Positions 33,688 to 35,782 of a stretch of 35,782 nucleotides of DNA are shown piece after piece. Made by a program: the position numbers and the translations under genes. Within the stretch, counting starts at the first letter, position 1. Each line of letters opens with the position of its first letter. The DNA is from an uncultured bacterium (lineage in GTDB: Bacteria > Planctomycetota > Phycisphaerae > Phycisphaerales > SM1A02): the NCBI GenBank assembly GCA_903831295.1, contig CAIKXA010000024.1:1-35782 (forward strand). The letters are read 5' to 3'. Under the pieces are notes generated by a model. It did not search any database. It saw nothing but the letters and a program-made list of their open reading frames with translations, and had not been told where the DNA came from.

Positions 33688-33977
33688 GAAGAGTTGAACT
33701 CTTGATTTTTCAGATCGCCGGCACTGTGACGCCACAGGGCTAGAACCAATTATTGTGACGCACAAAGCCCGAATACCAACGCAAATTCACAGCCATAATC
33801 GATTCTTGAGTGGACTTGGCTTTGAGCCAATGGTTGAAACTCACGTTTCAAGCCAAGGTTTTTAGCCAATGTTTTTAGCCAAGGTTTGAAAAGGGGTCAG
33901 CGCCTTCAACCCAGGTGTAAAACAACTCCACGCATGAAGCGATATTTGCCATAGACAATTTGCTTCTAGAAAAGAAC
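33688..33977. other. Non-coding ssb-rplI spacer (with 33561-33660, 417 bases in total)
   Basis: No ORF resembles a protein; in particular rpsR, which usually lies here, is absent. The stretch is rich in short perfect hairpins: CTGTG-ACGC-CACAG (33724-33737), TTGTG-ACG-CACAA (about 33753-33765), TTGGCT-TTG-AGCCAA (33816-33830), TTGAAAC-TCAC-GTTTCAA (33834-33851), and further left ACTTTC-ACGC-GAAAGT (33617-33632). Several share an ACG(C) loop. It also contains a 13-bp periodic repeat, listed separately. Confidence 0.6.
33825..33889. repeat. 13-bp periodic repeat in the ssb-rplI spacer
   Basis: AGCCAA(T/G)G followed by a T-rich part starts at 33825, 33851, 33864 and 33877. The last three are adjacent at 13-bp spacing; the first is 26 bp, two periods, earlier. 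The in-phase unit between them is degenerate. Confidence 0.75.
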
Positions 33978-34427
33978 TTAGAAAGGAATGTCGCTGTCAG
34001 GAACGGTGCTGTGGCTTTCGCTCGGCGCTTGATTTGAGCCTTTGCTGTAGCCGCCACCATTTCCGCCGCCACCATTGCCGCCACCAGCTCCAGCCGGTGC
34101 GCCAATGAACTGGAAGTTTTCCACAACCACACGCAGACGTGATTGCTTCTTGCCTTCCTTGTCTTCCCATTGGTCAAGCTTAAGACGACCTTCGATAAAC
34201 ACTGGACGACCTTTGGCAAGATATTGCTTCATGATCTCCGCAGTGCGTCCCCACACTTCGCAATCCACGAAGGTCACTTCTTCGCGCTCCTCGCCAGTCG
34301 CGGTTTTGAACTTGCGGTTCATCGCCATCGCGAAATTACCTACGGTCTGATTGCCTTGCGGCAAAACCTTGAGCTCGATATCTCGAGTCAGATTACCCAT
34401 CAACATTACTTTATTAAAATTTGCCAT
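33978..34427 (-). CDS. ssb: Single-stranded DNA-binding protein
   Basis: A 149-residue SSB. The OB-fold (about 1-108) starts MANFNKVMLMGNLTRDIEL and contains TFVDCEVWGRTAE; a Gly/Asn-rich linker follows and the tail ends in DSDIPF, the conserved tip that recruits repair and replication partners. ATG 34427 is supported by a strong SD, AAGGAGG at 34437-34443, nine bases upstream. The frame is open further upstream but encodes nothing family-like. It lies between rpsF and rplI in the usual order, though each is separated by a terminator. TATAGA about 35 bases upstream is a candidate -10. Confidence 0.96.
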   Translation of the reverse strand: MANFNKVMLMGNLTRDIELKVLPQGNQTVGNFAMAMNRKFKTATGEEREEVTFVDCEVWGRTAEIMKQYLAKGRPVFIEGRLKLDQWEDKEGKKQSRLRVVVENFQFIGAPAGAGGGNGGGGNGGGYSKGSNQAPSESHSTVPDSDIPF

Positions 34428-34525
34428 ATCGTTACGCCTCCTTGTTGCGTGAATGCATTCTATAACCCCGACACCCCAACTTTTACATTTGTGGCGGAAG
34501 TTCTTGAAAATAAATGAAGGCACGT

Positions 34526-34556
34526 AAAAATAAATCGAGCCACCCAAATAGGTGGC
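34526..34556 (-). terminator. Probable terminator between rpsF and ssb
   Basis: Stem GCCACC (34539-34544) with GGTGGC (34551-34556). On the minus strand it is followed by TCGATTTATTTTTA. It suggests that rpsF and ssb are transcribed separately, at least in part. Confidence 0.65.
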
Positions 34557-34644
34557 CCGACTGTGCACAAGTATGAGGGCGCGCAACTGCAATCGCGCCA
34601 ATTCAGTTCAACCCTTGCGGGCTCAGATAGAGCACGTTCCGCGC

Positions 34645-35076
34645 TTAGGCGTCGCGATCCATGTCTGGATCCATAGCGCCAACTTCATCGGCAGGCATGG
34701 CTCGCAAACGGCTCTCATCCATGGTTTTCTGCATGGATTCTGCGTTCTTCAGTTGCTCCTCGGTCAAGTGGTCCGCGCGGATCACCATGCTGCGAAGCAA
34801 CTTTTCATTCAAGTTGCAATCACGCTCGATGGAGGCCAGGCGGTCGCTTACGGTGCGGAAAAAGGCCAAAATGTAGAGGCCACGCTTGTTGCCCGCGATG
34901 TCGTAGGCCAATTTGCGCTCGTCCCATTTGGCGATGGAAAGAATTTCCGCGCCGTTGCGGGTCAAGATTTCCTTGACCAGGTCGGTGGAGCCCTGCAAAT
35001 CAGCGCTTGCGGATTGTGGAAAAAGAAACATGCCTTCGTAGGGGCGAGTGCGTTCAGCTTTCAGTGTTGCGTCCAT
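34645..35076 (-). CDS. rpsF: Ribosomal protein S6
   Basis: A 143-residue S6. The ferredoxin-like fold is seen in YEGMFLFPQ (strand 1), KWDERKLAYDIAGNKRGLYILAFF (strands 2-3) and NLNEKLLRSMVIRAD (strand 4). S6 binds the central domain of 16S rRNA together with S18. The C-terminal 35 residues are an acidic/polar tail (MPADEVGAMDPDMDRDA) somewhat like the Glu tail added to S6 in E. coli. AAAGGA is eight bases upstream of the start. S18, its partner, is not in the usual neighbouring position. Confidence 0.95.
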   Translation of the reverse strand: MDATLKAERTRPYEGMFLFPQSASADLQGSTDLVKEILTRNGAEILSIAKWDERKLAYDIAGNKRGLYILAFFRTVSDRLASIERDCNLNEKLLRSMVIRADHLTEEQLKNAESMQKTMDESRLRAMPADEVGAMDPDMDRDA

Positions 35077-35112
35077 ATCAGTGTCCTTTCGAAAATGTGG
35101 AGTGAATGTGAA

Positions 35113-35151
35113 TCCAAAATTTGAACCCGCTCAAGAACGTACTTGAGCGGG
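35113..35151 (-). terminator. Hairpin between pth and rpsF
   Basis: 10-bp stem CCCGCTCAAG (35126-35135) with CTTGAGCGGG (35142-35151), loop of six. On the minus strand it is followed by TTCAAATTTT, a weak T tract, so read-through into rpsF is likely partial. Confidence 0.6.
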
Positions 35152-35157
35152 GTGATG

Positions 35158-35757
35158 TCAAGCATCTCCCGCGGGCGCTCCAGCGCCGCGGCGATTAAAA
35201 GTATTCATGGCGTGCTCGAGCCCGCGCTCGGCCCAACATGCCGCGGCCTCAGCCGCCTCGTCAAGTCCCGCTTCCATGCGGGGCTTTTGTTCCGATGTGA
35301 AATGTCCAAGAACGTAATTCTCCGTTGGAATTTTTCCCGGCGCATCAATGCCAACTCGCAAGCGCGACCAATGATCGCTGCCAAGTCGACGCGTGATGTC
35401 GGCGAGTCCATTATGTCCACCATCGCTGCCTTGGCCACGCAAGCGGATGACTCCGCAAGGCAACGCAAAGTCGTCGGCAATCACCAGCACATCCGTCGCG
35501 GCGTTGAGTTTGTGGAAGCGAATTGCCTCCAACGCGCTCACGCCGCTGAGATTCATGAAGGTGGTTGGTTTCAGAAGAAGCACACGTTCGCTTCCAATCT
35601 GGGCCTCGAGAAGCAATCCGGTGAAACGCGATTTCGCCGGGGAAGCCGGCGGATTCGTGAACCTTCTTGCCAATCGATCAAGCACATCGAAGCCCGCGTT
35701 GTGGCGGGTTCCGGTGTACTCGGCTCCAGGATTTCCAAGACCAACAATAAGACGCAT
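35158..35757 (-). CDS. pth: Peptidyl-tRNA hydrolase
   Basis: A 199-residue enzyme that recycles tRNA from dropped-off peptidyl-tRNA. Motifs: GLGNPG (6-11), catalytic His19 in RHNAG, PTTFMNLSG, VIADDFALPCG with the catalytic Asp, and GSDGGHNGL. Length is normal; the last 15 residues are Gly/Ala-rich. It is 81 bases upstream of rpsF. Directly upstream, on the minus strand, the window edge shows AAG GCG TAA (35773-35781), which fits the end of another gene, often ctc/rplY in this position, but too little is present to name it. Confidence 0.96.
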   Translation of the reverse strand: MRLIVGLGNPGAEYTGTRHNAGFDVLDRLARRFTNPPASPAKSRFTGLLLEAQIGSERVLLLKPTTFMNLSGVSALEAIRFHKLNAATDVLVIADDFALPCGVIRLRGQGSDGGHNGLADITRRLGSDHWSRLRVGIDAPGKIPTENYVLGHFTSEQKPRMEAGLDEAAEAAACWAERGLEHAMNTFNRRGAGAPAGDA

Positions 35758-35782
35758 GGAAATTCAACAGGCTTACGCCTTC

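Noticed and set aside
33686-33750. Possible tRNA-like element on the minus strand (AAGAG-TTCAA-CTCTT resembles a T-arm)
   Set aside because: The loop has five bases rather than seven and no acceptor or anticodon stem can be formed.
33561-33977. A missed rpsR (S18) gene
   Set aside because: All frames were read for the S18 core (RRYLT... RGKI pattern); none matches.
35773-35782. C-terminal end (Lys-Ala-stop) of a gene upstream of pth
   Set aside because: Only three codons are inside the window; cannot be supported as a feature.

Overview
The window looks like a chromosomal segment of a Gram-negative, free-living bacterium, most likely a planctomycete of the Phycisphaerae type. The basis is inference from gene content and style: a GH10-like protein of a kind I associate with that group, an FHA-GspE fusion, Lys-rich tails on ribosomal protein L9 and AstA, a Gly-rich RRM protein, an AstA/AstD cluster, an MlaE permease, and frequent GTG or SD-poor starts. 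I see no insertion sequence, integrase, phage gene or CRISPR array. Most genes abut or overlap and the coding is dense.

Layout. 1-5.3 kb (+): Gly-rich RNA-binding protein; then a tight operon of FHA-GspE secretion/pilus ATPase, HscB-like J-protein and two tandem CNNM/CorC-type membrane proteins. 5.5-8.8 kb (+): tRNA-Ile(GAT), malate dehydrogenase, a two-TM coiled-coil protein, DprA. 8.9-11.2 kb (-): HEAT lipoprotein, RsbW-like anti-sigma kinase, STAS antagonist and MlaE permease, a possible partner-switch attached to lipid transport. 11.2-18.1 kb (+): GMP synthetase, PPP-type phosphoesterase, then class-III aminotransferase, AstA and AstD (arginine/ornithine succinyl pathway). 18.2-20.5 kb (-): an AT-rich polysaccharide flippase and GTP cyclohydrolase I. 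20.6-23.6 kb (+): ureohydrolase, ROK sugar kinase and Gfo/Idh/MocA oxidoreductase. 23.6-26.7 kb: TlpA-TPR protein (-), a FolD homologue with altered active site (+), PurC (-). 26.8-32.0 kb (+): catalytically dead GH10-like protein, ComEA, Mfd. 32.1-35.8 kb (-): solitary TSCPD domain of class II ribonucleotide reductase, L9, SSB, S6 and peptidyl-tRNA hydrolase.

How the genes fit together. GuaA, PurC, FolE, FolD and the TSCPD protein cover nucleotide and one-carbon metabolism. AstA, AstD and the aminotransferase suggest catabolism of arginine or ornithine to glutamate; the ureohydrolase 2.4 kb downstream might feed it. DprA, ComEA and perhaps the GspE-type ATPase point to DNA uptake. Pth-S6-SSB-L9 is the common translation/replication cluster, but rpsR (S18) is missing from its usual place between ssb and rplI, where there is instead a 417-base non-coding stretch full of hairpins and 13-base repeats.

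The best candidates for new biology are the RsbW/STAS/MlaE operon, the FolD homologue lacking three of its usual catalytic residues, the GH10-like protein lacking both catalytic glutamates and translationally coupled to comEA, the stand-alone TSCPD gene with an inverted repeat against its start codon, and the ssb-rplI spacer.
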